From assembly GCF_000372645.1 (NCBI RefSeq), contig NZ_APMP01000019.1, positions 17,835-81,834 of the forward strand: a DNA stretch of 64,000 bases, written 5' to 3'. Every line of letters begins with the position of its first letter. Position 1 is the stretch's first letter. Under the pieces are notes generated by a model. It was not told where the DNA came from and did no database searches. It saw only the letters and a program-made list of their open reading frames with translations. Both the position numbers and the translations under genes were made by a program. This document shows positions 1 through 8,712 of the stretch, one piece after another. The DNA is from Caulobacter vibrioides OR37. GTDB lineage: Bacteria; Pseudomonadota; Alphaproteobacteria; Caulobacterales; Caulobacteraceae.

Positions 1-676
1 TCTGGCCGGCGCCGCCGGTCGAGATGTCGACCTGTCCCGCGTAGTCGGCGATCACATACTGCATCCGCGCTCCGGCGATGCAGCGATAGAGCTCGCCGTC
101 ATAGGCGTCGTCGATGTCGCGATCGGGCGTCACCTGCGAGGCCGGGTGCGGCACGTCGCGGTCGTCCAGGCAGACGGCGCGGATGATCACCCGGCGCGTG
201 CGGCTGCGGGTGGCCTGATAGGCGTCGCGACGCAGTTGCCCGCCGCCCTCGACGTTCAGGCCTTGGATATAGCCGGTCGCCATCGGGCCGGAATAATAGC
301 CCCCGTGGGTCCCGCCGCCGTAATAGATGCTCGTGCCGCCGCCCGCGCCGGCGCCCGCCGATGACCCCGCGTTCGCGCTGGCGGAGCCGCTGGCCGAGGC
401 GTTGGCATTGGCGTTCACATTGACGTTGGTGTTGGCGTTGACGACCACCGTCGCGCCGATGTTCACGTTGACGCCGGGAATATTGACGTTGTGGCCGCCT
501 CCCCCGCAGCAGTTGCCGGGCGGCCTGGGCGGGGGCGGCGGCGGGGCGCAGCAATTGCTCGACGGCTTGACGCAGTTGCAGTCGCCCGCCAGGGCCACGC
601 CGCCGAAAAGGGCGCCCGCCAGCAGCGCCCCAACGGCGATCAGCCAGGTCCGCAAGGTCAATTTCGGCGCCCTCAT
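1..676 (-). CDS. Secreted low-complexity protein, 3' end cut by window edge
   Basis: This frame is open from an ATG at 676 to the window edge, so at least 225 residues are seen and the C-terminus is missing. The first ~30 residues form a clear signal peptide (basic start MRAPKLTLRTW, hydrophobic run, ALA-G cleavage). The mature part begins with a Cys/Pro-rich stretch (CNC, NCC, a run of prolines, another NCC). An alternating Val/Asn segment (VNVNIGATVVVNANTNVNVN) and an Ala/Ser/Gly-rich linker follow. The later part is ordinary folded sequence with Cys residues (VCLDD, YRCIAG). I do not recognise the family. A surface or matrix protein is possible. Other frames over this region are shadows. 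Confidence 0.72.
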   Translation of the reverse strand, partial: MRAPKLTLRTWLIAVGALLAGALFGGVALAGDCNCVKPSSNCCAPPPPPPRPPGNCCGGGGHNVNIPGVNVNIGATVVVNANTNVNVNANANASASGSASANAGSSAGAGAGGGTSIYYGGGTHGGYYSGPMATGYIQGLNVEGGGQLRRDAYQATRSRTRRVIIRAVCLDDRDVPHPASQVTPDRDIDDAYDGELYRCIAGARMQYVIADYAGQVDISTGGAGQ

Positions 677-849
677 CGCGGCGTTTCCCTTCACATCGGG
701 TCGTTCCGCTTTTCGTTAAGCAAGAATCGGGCCGAGGCGCCGTCCCGGCCGGCCTGCGCCAGAATGGGACGGTCGAGCCTCTGGCCCGGTTCTCCCAGCA
801 AGCTCCGTGCGGTCGAAAACAGCCGCGAAGAGCCCGCCAGGGGACGACG

Positions 850-1395
850 ATGTTCCATCCAAGCACGGAACGGTTGATAGACTATTGGCGCGACAAGAAG
901 GGCGGATCCGCCCTGCCCAGCCGCGCGGACATCAATCCGGCGGAGTTCCTGGAGCTGCTGCCGCAGGTGTTCATCCTGGGCCGGGACGGCGGCAAGCTGC
1001 CCTTCCGCCTGGCGGGGGGCTTCGTCTCCGAGCTGCACGCTCGCGACCTGCGCGGTCAGGACGCCCTGTCGCTGTGGGCCCTGGCCCATCGCCTGGAGCT
1101 GAAGAGCGCCCTGGACGTGGCCCGCAAGCGCCGCACGCCGGTCGTGGTCACCGCCGACATCCGGTCGCATGGCGTTCCCAGCGTCGGCATGGAGGTGCTG
1201 TTCGCGCCGCTGCGGGGGGCCTCGGGCGAGACCGATCGCTTTCTGGGCCTCTACCAGCCGATCGCCATGATGGCCCGCCTGATGGGCCGCCCCGCCTATG
1301 AGCTGGGCGTTCGCGAGATCCAGCCCCTGGGCGAGAGCAACGAGGACATGCCGCGCCTGCGCCTCGCCACGCTGGACGGGCGGCGGATCGCTTAG
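850..1395 (+). CDS. PAS_5-type single PAS-domain protein
   Basis: A 181-residue cytoplasmic protein without signal peptide or membrane segment. The pattern matches the PAS_5 family of small proteins common in Caulobacterales: an N-terminal YWRDKKG segment, then DINPAEFLELLPQVFIL, then a FRLAGGFVSELHARDL core, and a C-terminal PIAMMARL. The family is one PAS fold with no output domain, so it probably acts by binding a partner or ligand. The ATG at 850 follows a GGGGACGACG-type leader. Its TAG stop overlaps the stop codon of the convergent aldo-keto reductase gene, leaving no space for a terminator between them. The function in this organism is not known. Confidence 0.75.
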   Translation: MFHPSTERLIDYWRDKKGGSALPSRADINPAEFLELLPQVFILGRDGGKLPFRLAGGFVSELHARDLRGQDALSLWALAHRLELKSALDVARKRRTPVVVTADIRSHGVPSVGMEVLFAPLRGASGETDRFLGLYQPIAMMARLMGRPAYELGVREIQPLGESNEDMPRLRLATLDGRRIA

Positions 1396-2336
1396 CGCCC
1401 CGTTTCGTCCAGCCGCCGCCAAACCTCACCCGGCAATTCCAGCCGGGCCGCGCCCATCAATTCGTCCAGCTGCTTGACCGAGGTGGCGCTGGCCAGCGGC
1501 GCGGTGATCGCGGGATGGGCCATGATCCAGGCCAGGGCGACCTGGGCCTGGGACGCCCCGACAGCCTCCGCCGCCTCGTCCAGCGCCGCCAGCACCGCCC
1601 GCCCCTTGTCGTTCCAGTAGTCGCGCCGGATGGTCGCCGCGCGCGCCTTGCCCTCGAAGTCATCCTCGGTCCGGTACTTGCCGCTCAGAAACCCCGCGGC
1701 AAGACCATAGAAGGGGATGATCCCCAGCCCCTCGGCCTGGGTCAGTTCGGTCATCGCGCCCTCGACCTGATCACGGTCGACGAGATTGAACTTCGGCTGG
1801 ATCGTCTCGTAACGCGCCAGCCCCTTGGCCTTCGACGTCTCCAGGCTCGACGCCAAGCGCTCCGGCGAGAAGTTCGAAGCGCCGATCGCCCGCACCTTGC
1901 CGGCCCTCACCAGACGATCGAAGGCCTCCAGGGTCTCGTCCTGCGGGGTGTCGGCATCGTCGCGATGCGACTGGTAGAGGTCGATATAGTCGGTCTGGAG
2001 GCGCTTTAGCGAACCCTCGACCGCCGCCTCGATATTGGCCGCCGACAGGCCCGGCTGCTTGGGCCACATCGCCACCTTGGTCAGGATCAGCACCTTGTCG
2101 CGCTTGCCCGACGCCTTGAGCCAACGGCCGATGACGCCCTCCGACTCGCCGCCTTCGTGCCCAGGGACCCACGCCGAATAGACATCGGCGGTGTCGATGG
2201 CGTTGAAGCCGCCATCGACAAAGGCGTCCAGCAGGCGGTGCGAGGTCGCCTCGTCCGCCGTCCAGCCGAACACGTTGCCGCCGAACACCAGCGGCGCGGT
2301 CGAGAGGCCGGAGCGGCCGAGGGGACGATGCCGCAT
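1392..2336 (-). CDS. Aldo/keto reductase
   Basis: A 314-residue NAD(P)H-dependent oxidoreductase of the aldo/keto reductase superfamily with a TIM-barrel fold. Visible landmarks are GRSGLSTAPLVFGGNVFGW at the start, DTADVYS with the catalytic Tyr, the DLYQSHRDD strand with the active-site His, GASNFS, and the C-terminal cofactor region LASATSVKQLDELM. The length is normal for the YajO/Tas-like branch. It begins 11 nt after the stop of the GMC oxidoreductase gene on the same strand, so the two are likely one transcript and may act on the same kind of alcohol or carbonyl substrate. The substrate cannot be told from sequence. Confidence 0.88.
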   Translation of the reverse strand: MRHRPLGRSGLSTAPLVFGGNVFGWTADEATSHRLLDAFVDGGFNAIDTADVYSAWVPGHEGGESEGVIGRWLKASGKRDKVLILTKVAMWPKQPGLSAANIEAAVEGSLKRLQTDYIDLYQSHRDDADTPQDETLEAFDRLVRAGKVRAIGASNFSPERLASSLETSKAKGLARYETIQPKFNLVDRDQVEGAMTELTQAEGLGIIPFYGLAAGFLSGKYRTEDDFEGKARAATIRRDYWNDKGRAVLAALDEAAEAVGASQAQVALAWIMAHPAITAPLASATSVKQLDELMGAARLELPGEVWRRLDETGR

Positions 2337-2347
2337 TTTTCGATCTC

Positions 2348-4015
2348 CTACTCCGCCGCCACCGCGCGGCCGTCCTCGAACACCGGAACATCCTGCGGCG
2401 CCAGGGTCGCCTTGCCCCGGATCAGGTCAGAGGCGCGCTCGGCGATCATGATGGTCGGGGCGTTGGTGTTGCCGCCCACCAGGGTCGGCATGACCGAGGC
2501 GTCGACGACGCGCAGACCGGCGATGCCCTGCACCCGCAGCTGGTCGTCGACCACCGCCAGCGGATCGCCGGCCACGCCCATGCGGCAGGTGCCCACCGGG
2601 TGATAGATCGTCTCGGCCTTGGCGCGGATCCAGGCGTCGAGGTCGCCATCGGTCTTCACGTCCGCGCCAGGCGCGTATTCGGCATCGCGATAGGGGTCGA
2701 AGGCGGCCTGCGCCACGGTCTCGCGGGCGATGCGGACGCCCTCGCGGATGGCGCGCCGGTCCTCGTCGGTGGACAGGTAGTTGGCCAGGATGGTCGGATC
2801 GGCGAACGGATCGGCCGAGCGCAGCCCCACGTGACCCCGGCTCTCGGGCCGCAGCTGGCAGACGTGCAGGGTGAAGCCGTCCTTCTCGACCACGACCTTG
2901 CCGTGGTCCTGCATGATGGCCAGCACGCCGTGGATCTGCAGATCGGGCCGGTCGAGGTCGGGGCGAGACTTCAGGAAAGCCCCGCTTTCCAGGAACTGCT
3001 GCCGCCCCAGCCCCTTGCCGAAGATCATGTAGTTCAGGCCAACGCCCAGCTTGTTCAGGCCCTTGTTGGCCGAATAGGCGGTCTTGAGGTTCTTGGCGGT
3101 CCACGAGACGCAGACGTCCAGGTGGTCCTGCAGGTTGGCCCCGACGCCCTTGGCTTCGTGGATGACCTCGACGCCGTGCGGCTTCAGGTCGTCGGGCGCG
3201 CCGATCCCCGACAGCTGCAGGATCTGCGGCGACTGCACGGCGCCGGCGCTCAGCAGCACCTCGGCGTCGGCATAGGCGATCCGCTTCTCGCCGCCCTTGC
3301 CGACCACGTATTCGACGCCGATGGCGCGCCGCTTCTCGATGACGATCCGGGTCGTGCGCGCCTCGGTCACGCAGGTCAGGTTCGGACGCGACAGGGCCTG
3401 GGACAGATACGCCATGGCCGCGCTCCAGCGCTGGCCGTCGCGGATCGTCAGGTCGTAGGGGCCGAAGCCCTCCTGCTGGAAGCCGTTGAAGTCGCGGGTC
3501 GTCTTGTGGCCTGCTTGGCGCCCCGCCTCGATCAGAGCGCCATAGAAGGGGCTATCGCTCTCGCCCTTCGACACGTGCAGCGGCCCCTGGTCGCCATGAT
3601 AGGCGTCGCCGCCGCCGTGGTGATGCTCCGAGCGCTTGAAGTAGGGCAGCACGTCGGCATAGGACCAGCCGGTCAGACCCATCTGCCGCCACTGGTCGTA
3701 GTCGCGCGCGTGGCCCCGGATATAGATCATCCCATTGATGGCCGAGCTGCCGCCCAGCCCCTTGCCGCGCGGCCACCAGAGCTTGCGGTTGTTCAGGTGC
3801 GGCTCGGCCTCGGTCCAGAAACCCCAGTTCTGGTCGCCCTTGTCCTTGATCAGCTGGCCGACGCCCGCCGGCATCTTCACCAGGATCGAGGTATTCTTGC
3901 CGCCGGCCTCCAGCAGCAGGACCTTGATATTGGGGTCCTCGGTGAGCCGAGCCGCGAGCGTACAGCCGGCAGAACCGGCGCCGATGATGACGTAATCATA
4001 GCGTTCGCTGGCCAT
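2348..4015 (-). CDS. GMC-family FAD-dependent alcohol/choline dehydrogenase-like oxidoreductase
   Basis: A 555-residue flavoprotein of the glucose-methanol-choline family. The N-terminus carries the dinucleotide-binding motif IIGAGSAGCTLAARL. The GMC signatures GKGLGGSSAINGMIYIRG and SAGAVQSPQILQLSGIG follow, with the C-terminal YHPVGTCRMG and the NTNAPTIMIAERASDLI helix that contains the active-site region. The length and layout match BetA/AlkJ-type dehydrogenases oxidising primary alcohols. There is no signal peptide, so it is cytoplasmic or membrane-associated. It is the first gene of a probable two-gene unit with the aldo/keto reductase. The choline pathway partner betB is not here, so I do not call it betA. 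Confidence 0.88.
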   Translation of the reverse strand: MASERYDYVIIGAGSAGCTLAARLTEDPNIKVLLLEAGGKNTSILVKMPAGVGQLIKDKGDQNWGFWTEAEPHLNNRKLWWPRGKGLGGSSAINGMIYIRGHARDYDQWRQMGLTGWSYADVLPYFKRSEHHHGGGDAYHGDQGPLHVSKGESDSPFYGALIEAGRQAGHKTTRDFNGFQQEGFGPYDLTIRDGQRWSAAMAYLSQALSRPNLTCVTEARTTRIVIEKRRAIGVEYVVGKGGEKRIAYADAEVLLSAGAVQSPQILQLSGIGAPDDLKPHGVEVIHEAKGVGANLQDHLDVCVSWTAKNLKTAYSANKGLNKLGVGLNYMIFGKGLGRQQFLESGAFLKSRPDLDRPDLQIHGVLAIMQDHGKVVVEKDGFTLHVCQLRPESRGHVGLRSADPFADPTILANYLSTDEDRRAIREGVRIARETVAQAAFDPYRDAEYAPGADVKTDGDLDAWIRAKAETIYHPVGTCRMGVAGDPLAVVDDQLRVQGIAGLRVVDASVMPTLVGGNTNAPTIMIAERASDLIRGKATLAPQDVPVFEDGRAVAAE

Positions 4016-4352
4016 GGCCGGGACGCCCTCCCTCGAAGGTTATCATTGTTCAGGCAGAGAGTGATCCGGCTTTGGCCTCAACGCAAGGCGCCGACATACC
4101 GGATGATCGCGGCCAGACCGGTAAAAAGCCCGCGGTCCGGCGAGTTGCGCGTTCACACTCAACTCAAATCGCGGTAATGCTACCTATGGACGAACCTAGA
4201 CCCGGTTCGCCCTCGCCGTCCCGTCGAGAGGCCGACGCCTCGCCCGGCGGGTCCTTCTCGCGTCGACGTGCCCTTCGCGCGAGAAGCGGGAGCGTCGCCC
4301 GCCCACCCCCCATGCGGCGGGCGGCGCTCCCAACGGGTCCCTAAGCCGGCGC
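4016..4352. other. Intergenic region, 337 bp
   Basis: The region lies between the GMC gene start (4015) and the gamma carbonic anhydrase stop. It must hold the GMC promoter on the minus strand. Around 4252-4285 there is a stem with arms CTTCTCGCG and CGCGAGAAG. Open frames across it have no similarity I recognise and poor codon use, so I call no gene. Confidence 0.5.
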
Positions 4353-4886
4353 CTATCCCTCGACCGCCGTCAGCTCGCGAGCATAGCGCTTCCAGTTCTC
4401 GACATAGTGCAAGGCCGAGCCTTGCAGGACCTGGGCGTGATGTTCGGAAACCTCGCGCACCACCTTGCCGGGCGCGCCCATCACCATGGAATTGTCCGGA
4501 ATCTCCTTGCCCTCGGTGATCAGGGCGCCGGCGCCGATCAGGCAGTTCCTTCCGATCTTGGCGCCGTTCAGCACCACCGCGCCGATTCCGATCAGCGAGC
4601 CATCGCCGATCGCGCAGCCGTGCAGCATCACCATGTGACCAATGGTCACGTTCGCGCCGATGGTCAGCGGAAAGCCAAGATCAGTGTGGAGCACAGAGCC
4701 GTCCTGAACGTTGCTATTTTCGCCGATCGTGATCGGATCGTTGTCGCCACGCACCACCGCGCCCCACCAGATACTGGCATTCTTCTTCAGAATTACATTC
4801 CCCATCACGCTGGCTGTTGGCGCGATCCAGTATTCGTCTTGCGACGGCAGCGTCGGCGCCACGGCGCCCAGGGAATAGACAGTCAT
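4353..4886 (-). CDS. Gamma carbonic anhydrase-like hexapeptide-repeat protein
   Basis: A 177-residue left-handed beta-helix protein built of hexapeptide repeats (for example [19 protein letters not shown] and [16 protein letters not shown]). The three metal-ligand histidines of the gamma-carbonic anhydrase family are present in VLHTD and IGHMVMLHG. The family is trimeric with Zn or Co between subunits. Many bacterial YrdA/PaaY-like members have unproven carbonic anhydrase activity, so the activity remains an inference. It is cytoplasmic and of full family length. It is divergent from phoH with 322 bp between and has no obvious operon partner. Confidence 0.88.
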   Translation of the reverse strand: MTVYSLGAVAPTLPSQDEYWIAPTASVMGNVILKKNASIWWGAVVRGDNDPITIGENSNVQDGSVLHTDLGFPLTIGANVTIGHMVMLHGCAIGDGSLIGIGAVVLNGAKIGRNCLIGAGALITEGKEIPDNSMVMGAPGKVVREVSEHHAQVLQGSALHYVENWKRYARELTAVEG

Positions 4887-5208
4887 CCGTATGCCTCGTT
4901 TTCTTGGGCGCCATTTTCAAATTAACGACCCCGAAACCATGTTCGGCCATTGTAGTCGTGCGATTCGAGAGGGAAACATTCCCTGGCGGGAACCATTATC
5001 CTCTTGGAACGGGTCGCGAGCGCTTTTGCTCGGGATCCCCCGCGATCGAAGACGAGGTGTCGCATTTGGCGTTTCGGCGTACAGCACCGCCTATCGCAAG
5101 CTCCACCGAGCCGCCGGGCCGCGCACCCGACTTCGTTTCTATTCAGCTCACCGACAAGGACGACGCCTCACGGGCTCGTCCTTTTTTCATGCCTGCATGG
5201 AGGCTTTG
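4887..5208. other. Intergenic region between divergent gamma-CA and phoH, 322 bp
   Basis: This region should hold promoters for both flanking genes. The phoH reading frame stays open far upstream (to about 4891), but codon quality is poor and a strong GGAGG at 5199-5203 points to the start at 5209. I see no recognisable small gene or riboswitch here. Confidence 0.45.
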
Positions 5209-5991
5209 ATGACCAAGCGAGCCCTGAAGCGGATGGCGCGCGAAGGCGCGTACGAGATGACCGGCCCGAGCGACGACGCCAAGGTGCGTCGCCTGCCGGT
5301 CGATCACCGCGGCGGGTGGTCCCCTCTTCCCCAGGATGGGGGCGCGAGGGGCGATAGTCGGGATCAGAGCTACCTCAAAACGATAAAACCGAAATCGCCC
5401 GGCCAGGCCCAGTTGATGGAAGCCATCGACGAGAAGAACCTGGTCATGGCCCTGGGGCCGGCCGGCACCGGCAAGACCTACATCGCCATCTCCAAGGCCG
5501 TCGAAGCCCTGGAAGCGGGCCGCGTCAGCCGCATCGTCCTGTCGCGTCCCGCCGTCGAGGCCGGCGAGTCGATCGGCTATCTGCCCGGCGACATGGAAGA
5601 CAAGCTGGCGCCCTATCTGCGCCCGCTCTACGACGCCCTGACCGATCGCCTGTCGGTCAAGCGGATGCGCGCCCTGATGGCCGAGGGCGCGATCGAGATC
5701 GCTCCGGTTGGCTTCATGCGCGGCCGCACGCTGAACAACGCCTTCGTGGTGATCGACGAGGCCCAGAACTGCACCTACATGCAGCTGAAGATGCTGCTGA
5801 CGCGCCTGGGCTGGCACTCGACCATGGTCGTCACCGGCGACCCCAACCAGTCGGACCTCTTGCCCGGCATCTCGGGCCTTGCCGAGGTGGCGAACAAGTT
5901 CGAAGCCGTGTCCAACATCGCCGTGGTCCGCCTGGCCGACCGCGACATCGTCCGCCATCCTCTGGTGGCCGAGATGCTGGGGGTTCTGTGA
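5209..5991 (+). CDS. PhoH family ATPase
   Basis: A 260-residue P-loop protein of the PhoH family, related to the ATPase half of superfamily I helicases. Walker A is GPAGTGKT at about residues 83-90 and Walker B is VIDEAQN. The helicase-like VTGDPNQSDL and a PAVEAGESIGYLPGDMEDK segment follow, all in the usual order. An ATG at 5197 is possible, but GGAGG at 5199-5203 sits correctly for the ATG at 5209. The ~50 residue N-terminal extension before the ATPase core is basic. The PhoH biochemical role is poorly defined (RNA binding or processing is suggested for relatives). It is not next to ybeY, so this may be a second PhoH-type paralogue. Confidence 0.9.
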   Translation: MTKRALKRMAREGAYEMTGPSDDAKVRRLPVDHRGGWSPLPQDGGARGDSRDQSYLKTIKPKSPGQAQLMEAIDEKNLVMALGPAGTGKTYIAISKAVEALEAGRVSRIVLSRPAVEAGESIGYLPGDMEDKLAPYLRPLYDALTDRLSVKRMRALMAEGAIEIAPVGFMRGRTLNNAFVVIDEAQNCTYMQLKMLLTRLGWHSTMVVTGDPNQSDLLPGISGLAEVANKFEAVSNIAVVRLADRDIVRHPLVAEMLGVL

Positions 5992-6026
5992 TTTAGCGAC
6001 AACGGTTTGAACTGAACACTTGAGTT

Positions 6027-6071
6027 AGGGGCGGTCGGGCGTGCAAGGTCCGGCCGCCTTAATACTTTTTT
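6027..6071 (+). terminator. Rho-independent terminator after phoH
   Basis: A GC-rich stem (left arm GGGGCGGTCGG, right arm CCGGCCGCC) is followed after a few bases by a run of six T at 6066-6071. It ends phoH transcription just ahead of the OPT transporter gene, so that gene needs its own promoter. Confidence 0.7.
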
Positions 6072-6075
6072 GGAC

Positions 6076-8061
6076 ATGTTCATGGCCGACTCGACCGCGC
6101 CGCGCACGGAATTGACCCTTCGCGGGATCATCCTCGGCGTTCTGATCACCCTCGTCTTCACGGCGGCCCAGGTCTATCTGGGCCTGAAGGTCGGTCTGAC
6201 CTTCGCCACCTCGATCCCCGCCGCCGTCATCTCCATGGCCCTGCTGCGGGCGTTCAAGTCGGCGACCATCCAGGAAAACAATATCGTCCAGACGATCGCC
6301 TCGGCGGCGGGCACGCTGTCGTCGGTGATCTTCGTGCTGCCCGGCCTGCTGATGATCGGCTGGTGGGCGCATATTCCGTTCCTGCCCACCTTCGGCGCCT
6401 GCGCCGTCGGCGGCATTCTGGGCGTGATGTACACCATCCCGCTGCGCCGGGCTCTGGTGACCAATTCCGACCTTCCCTACCCCGAGGGCGTCGCCGCCGC
6501 CGAGGTGCTGAAGGTTGGCACGGGCTCGCGCGAAGGCGCCGCCGAGGGCAAGGCCGGCCTCGTCGCCGTCTGCCTGGGCACCATCGCCTCGGCCCTGTTC
6601 GCGGCGGTCGCCGCCGCCAAGATCTTCGCGGCCGAGGTCGCCGGCTACTTCAAGGTCGGCAAGGGCGCGACCGGCCTGGGCGCCTCCAGCTCGCTGGCGC
6701 TGATGGGCGCGGGTCACCTGATGGGCATCACCGTCGGCATCGCCATGTTCGCGGGTCTGGCCATCGCCTGGGGCGTGCTGGTGCCCATCATGACCACGAT
6801 TCACCAGATCCCCGGCGCCGACGCGGGCAAGCACGCCCTGACCGTCTGGAAGACCGAGGTGCGCTTCATGGGCGCCGGCGTCATCGGCGCGGCCGCCATC
6901 TGGACCCTCGGCAAGCTGGTCGGCCCGATCTGGAGCGGTCTGGTCTCTTCGCTGGAAGCCGGCAAGGTCCGCAAGGCCGGCGGCGACGTCCCCCGCATCG
7001 AGCAGGACATGCCGATCACCATCGTCGGCCTGATCTCGCTGCTTCTGCTGGCCCCGGCCGGCTGGTTCCTGGCCCAGTTCCTGGTCGGCGGTCCCATCGC
7101 ATCGGAAACCGCGCCACTGGTCGCCATCGGCATCGGCTACGTGCTGATCGCCGGTCTGCTGGCCGCCGCCGTCTGCGGCTACATGGCCGGCCTGATCGGT
7201 TCGTCGAACAGCCCGGTCTCGGGCATCGCCATCCTGACCGTGCTGGGCGCCTCGCTGATGGTCGGCGCGGTCGGTCGCGGCGTCATCGGCCCGGACGTCA
7301 CCAAGGCCTTGGTCGCCTTCGCCCTTTATGTCACCACCGTCGTGCTGGCCGTGGCCGTGGTCGCCAACGACAACCTGCAGGACCTGAAGACGGGCCAGTT
7401 GGTCGACGCCACCCCGTGGAAGCAACAGGTTGGTCTCGTCATCGGCGTCGTCGCCGGCGCCGTGGTCATCCCCTTCGTGCTGGAGCTGCTGAACCTGTCG
7501 AACGGCTTCGCGGGCGCTCCGAACCTGAACGCCGTCGCCAAGGACCCGCTCGCGGCGCCCCAGGCGACCCTGATCTCGACCCTGGCCAAGGGCGTGCTGG
7601 GCGGCGACCTGAACTGGAGCCTGTTGGGGATCGGCGCCCTGATCGGCCTGGGCCTCGTCGCCATCGACGAAATTCTTCGCAAGACCAGCGCCGGCCGCTA
7701 CAGCCTGCCCGCCCTGGGCGTGGGTCTGGCGATCTACCTGCCGAGCACCGTCACCGCCCCCGTTGTGGTCGGCGCGGTGATCGGCTGGGTTTACGAGAAG
7801 CTCGTCGACCGCGACAGCACCAGCGAGGCCGCCAAGCGGATCGGCGTGCTGATCGCCTCGGGCTTCATCGTCGGTGAGAGCCTGTTCAACGTCGCGCTCG
7901 CCGGACTGATCGTCCTCACGCAGAAGGGCGAGCCCCTGGCCGTTCCCTTCGCCCCGTCGGAGCATGTCGGCATGATCCTGGCCCTGATCGCCGCGGCGGT
8001 CATCGTGGCCTGGCTCTACAGCTGGGCGCGGTCGGCGGCGAAGAAGACGGCGGAGGCTTGA
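6076..8061 (+). CDS. OPT family oligopeptide/metal-chelate transporter
   Basis: A 661-residue polytopic membrane protein of the oligopeptide transporter (OPT) family, with about 14-16 hydrophobic segments. Hallmarks are LTFATSIPAAVISMALLRAF and QENNIVQTIASAAGTLSS near the N-terminus, a LPYPEGVAAAEVLKVG loop, and late GLIGSSNSPVSGIAI and GFIVGESLFNVAL. Bacterial members import small peptides or peptide-like metal chelates; the substrate is unknown here. Starts at 6070 (TTG), 6076 and 6082 are possible. None has a clear Shine-Dalgarno sequence, so a leaderless mRNA is conceivable. The GST gene starts 6 nt after its stop, suggesting co-transcription. Confidence 0.9.
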   Translation: MFMADSTAPRTELTLRGIILGVLITLVFTAAQVYLGLKVGLTFATSIPAAVISMALLRAFKSATIQENNIVQTIASAAGTLSSVIFVLPGLLMIGWWAHIPFLPTFGACAVGGILGVMYTIPLRRALVTNSDLPYPEGVAAAEVLKVGTGSREGAAEGKAGLVAVCLGTIASALFAAVAAAKIFAAEVAGYFKVGKGATGLGASSSLALMGAGHLMGITVGIAMFAGLAIAWGVLVPIMTTIHQIPGADAGKHALTVWKTEVRFMGAGVIGAAAIWTLGKLVGPIWSGLVSSLEAGKVRKAGGDVPRIEQDMPITIVGLISLLLLAPAGWFLAQFLVGGPIASETAPLVAIGIGYVLIAGLLAAAVCGYMAGLIGSSNSPVSGIAILTVLGASLMVGAVGRGVIGPDVTKALVAFALYVTTVVLAVAVVANDNLQDLKTGQLVDATPWKQQVGLVIGVVAGAVVIPFVLELLNLSNGFAGAPNLNAVAKDPLAAPQATLISTLAKGVLGGDLNWSLLGIGALIGLGLVAIDEILRKTSAGRYSLPALGVGLAIYLPSTVTAPVVVGAVIGWVYEKLVDRDSTSEAAKRIGVLIASGFIVGESLFNVALAGLIVLTQKGEPLAVPFAPSEHVGMILALIAAAVIVAWLYSWARSAAKKTAEA

Positions 8062-8067
8062 TGACGG

Positions 8068-8712
8068 ATGTTGAAGGTCTGGGGTCGCCGCTCCGCCTTT
8101 AACGTCCAGAAGGTGCTCTGGCTGGTGGGGGAGCTTGGTCTTCCCCACCAGCACATACCCGCCGGCGGCGAGTTCGGCGGGCTGGATGATCCCCACTTCC
8201 GATCCCTGAATCCACATGGCCGGGTCCCGGTCATTGACGACGACGGCGTGGTCGTCTGGGAGTCCCACGCCATTCTCCGCTATCTCGCCGCGCGATATGG
8301 CCCCGCCTGGTGGCCCTATGATCCAGCCGCTCGCGCCGAAGCGGACGGCTGGATGGACTGGGCCCAGACCGCCTTGCAGCCTGACTTTCTGACCGGCGTC
8401 TTCTGGGGCTGGTATCGAACGCCCGAAGAACAACGCGACGTCCACGCCATCGAGATCGCACTCGCCGCCTGCGCGCGTCATTTTCGATTGCTGGATCGGG
8501 TGCTGGCCGACCGGCCGTTCCTGGGCGGGGCGGCGCCGAACCTCGCGGACATCCCCGTCGGAACGCACCTCTATCGCTACCATGAACTCGAGATCGACCG
8601 GCCGGACACGCCCAACGTCGAGGCTTGGTACGGCCGCTTGCGCGAACGCTCCGCCTATCGTCAGGCGGTCATGGTTTCGTTCGGCGAGATGGAGGGGCGG
8701 CCGACCTACTGA
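8068..8712 (+). CDS. Glutathione S-transferase family protein
   Basis: A 214-residue cytosolic GST-fold protein. The N-terminal thioredoxin-like half contains GRRSAFNVQKVLWL (helix 1, Ser-type active-site region), HGRVPVIDD with the cis-Pro, and WESHAILRYLAARYG, the glutathione-binding ES signature. The all-helical C-terminal half includes LGGAAPNLADIPVGTHLYRY with the N-capping box. The length is standard. It follows the OPT transporter by 6 nt and converges on the GNAT gene with a 7-nt 3' overlap. Substrates of such orphan GSTs cannot be predicted. Confidence 0.9.
   Translation: MLKVWGRRSAFNVQKVLWLVGELGLPHQHIPAGGEFGGLDDPHFRSLNPHGRVPVIDDDGVVVWESHAILRYLAARYGPAWWPYDPAARAEADGWMDWAQTALQPDFLTGVFWGWYRTPEEQRDVHAIEIALAACARHFRLLDRVLADRPFLGGAAPNLADIPVGTHLYRYHELEIDRPDTPNVEAWYGRLRERSAYRQAVMVSFGEMEGRPTY

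Noticed and set aside
4072..4344. Short open frame in the gap before the gamma carbonic anhydrase gene
   Set aside because: Poor codon pattern, no family and no ribosome site.
6025..8583. 852-codon open frame on the minus strand opposite the OPT and GST genes
   Set aside because: It mirrors the high-G/C codons of two well-supported genes; its product is low-complexity Gly/Asp/Gln/Arg with no family features.
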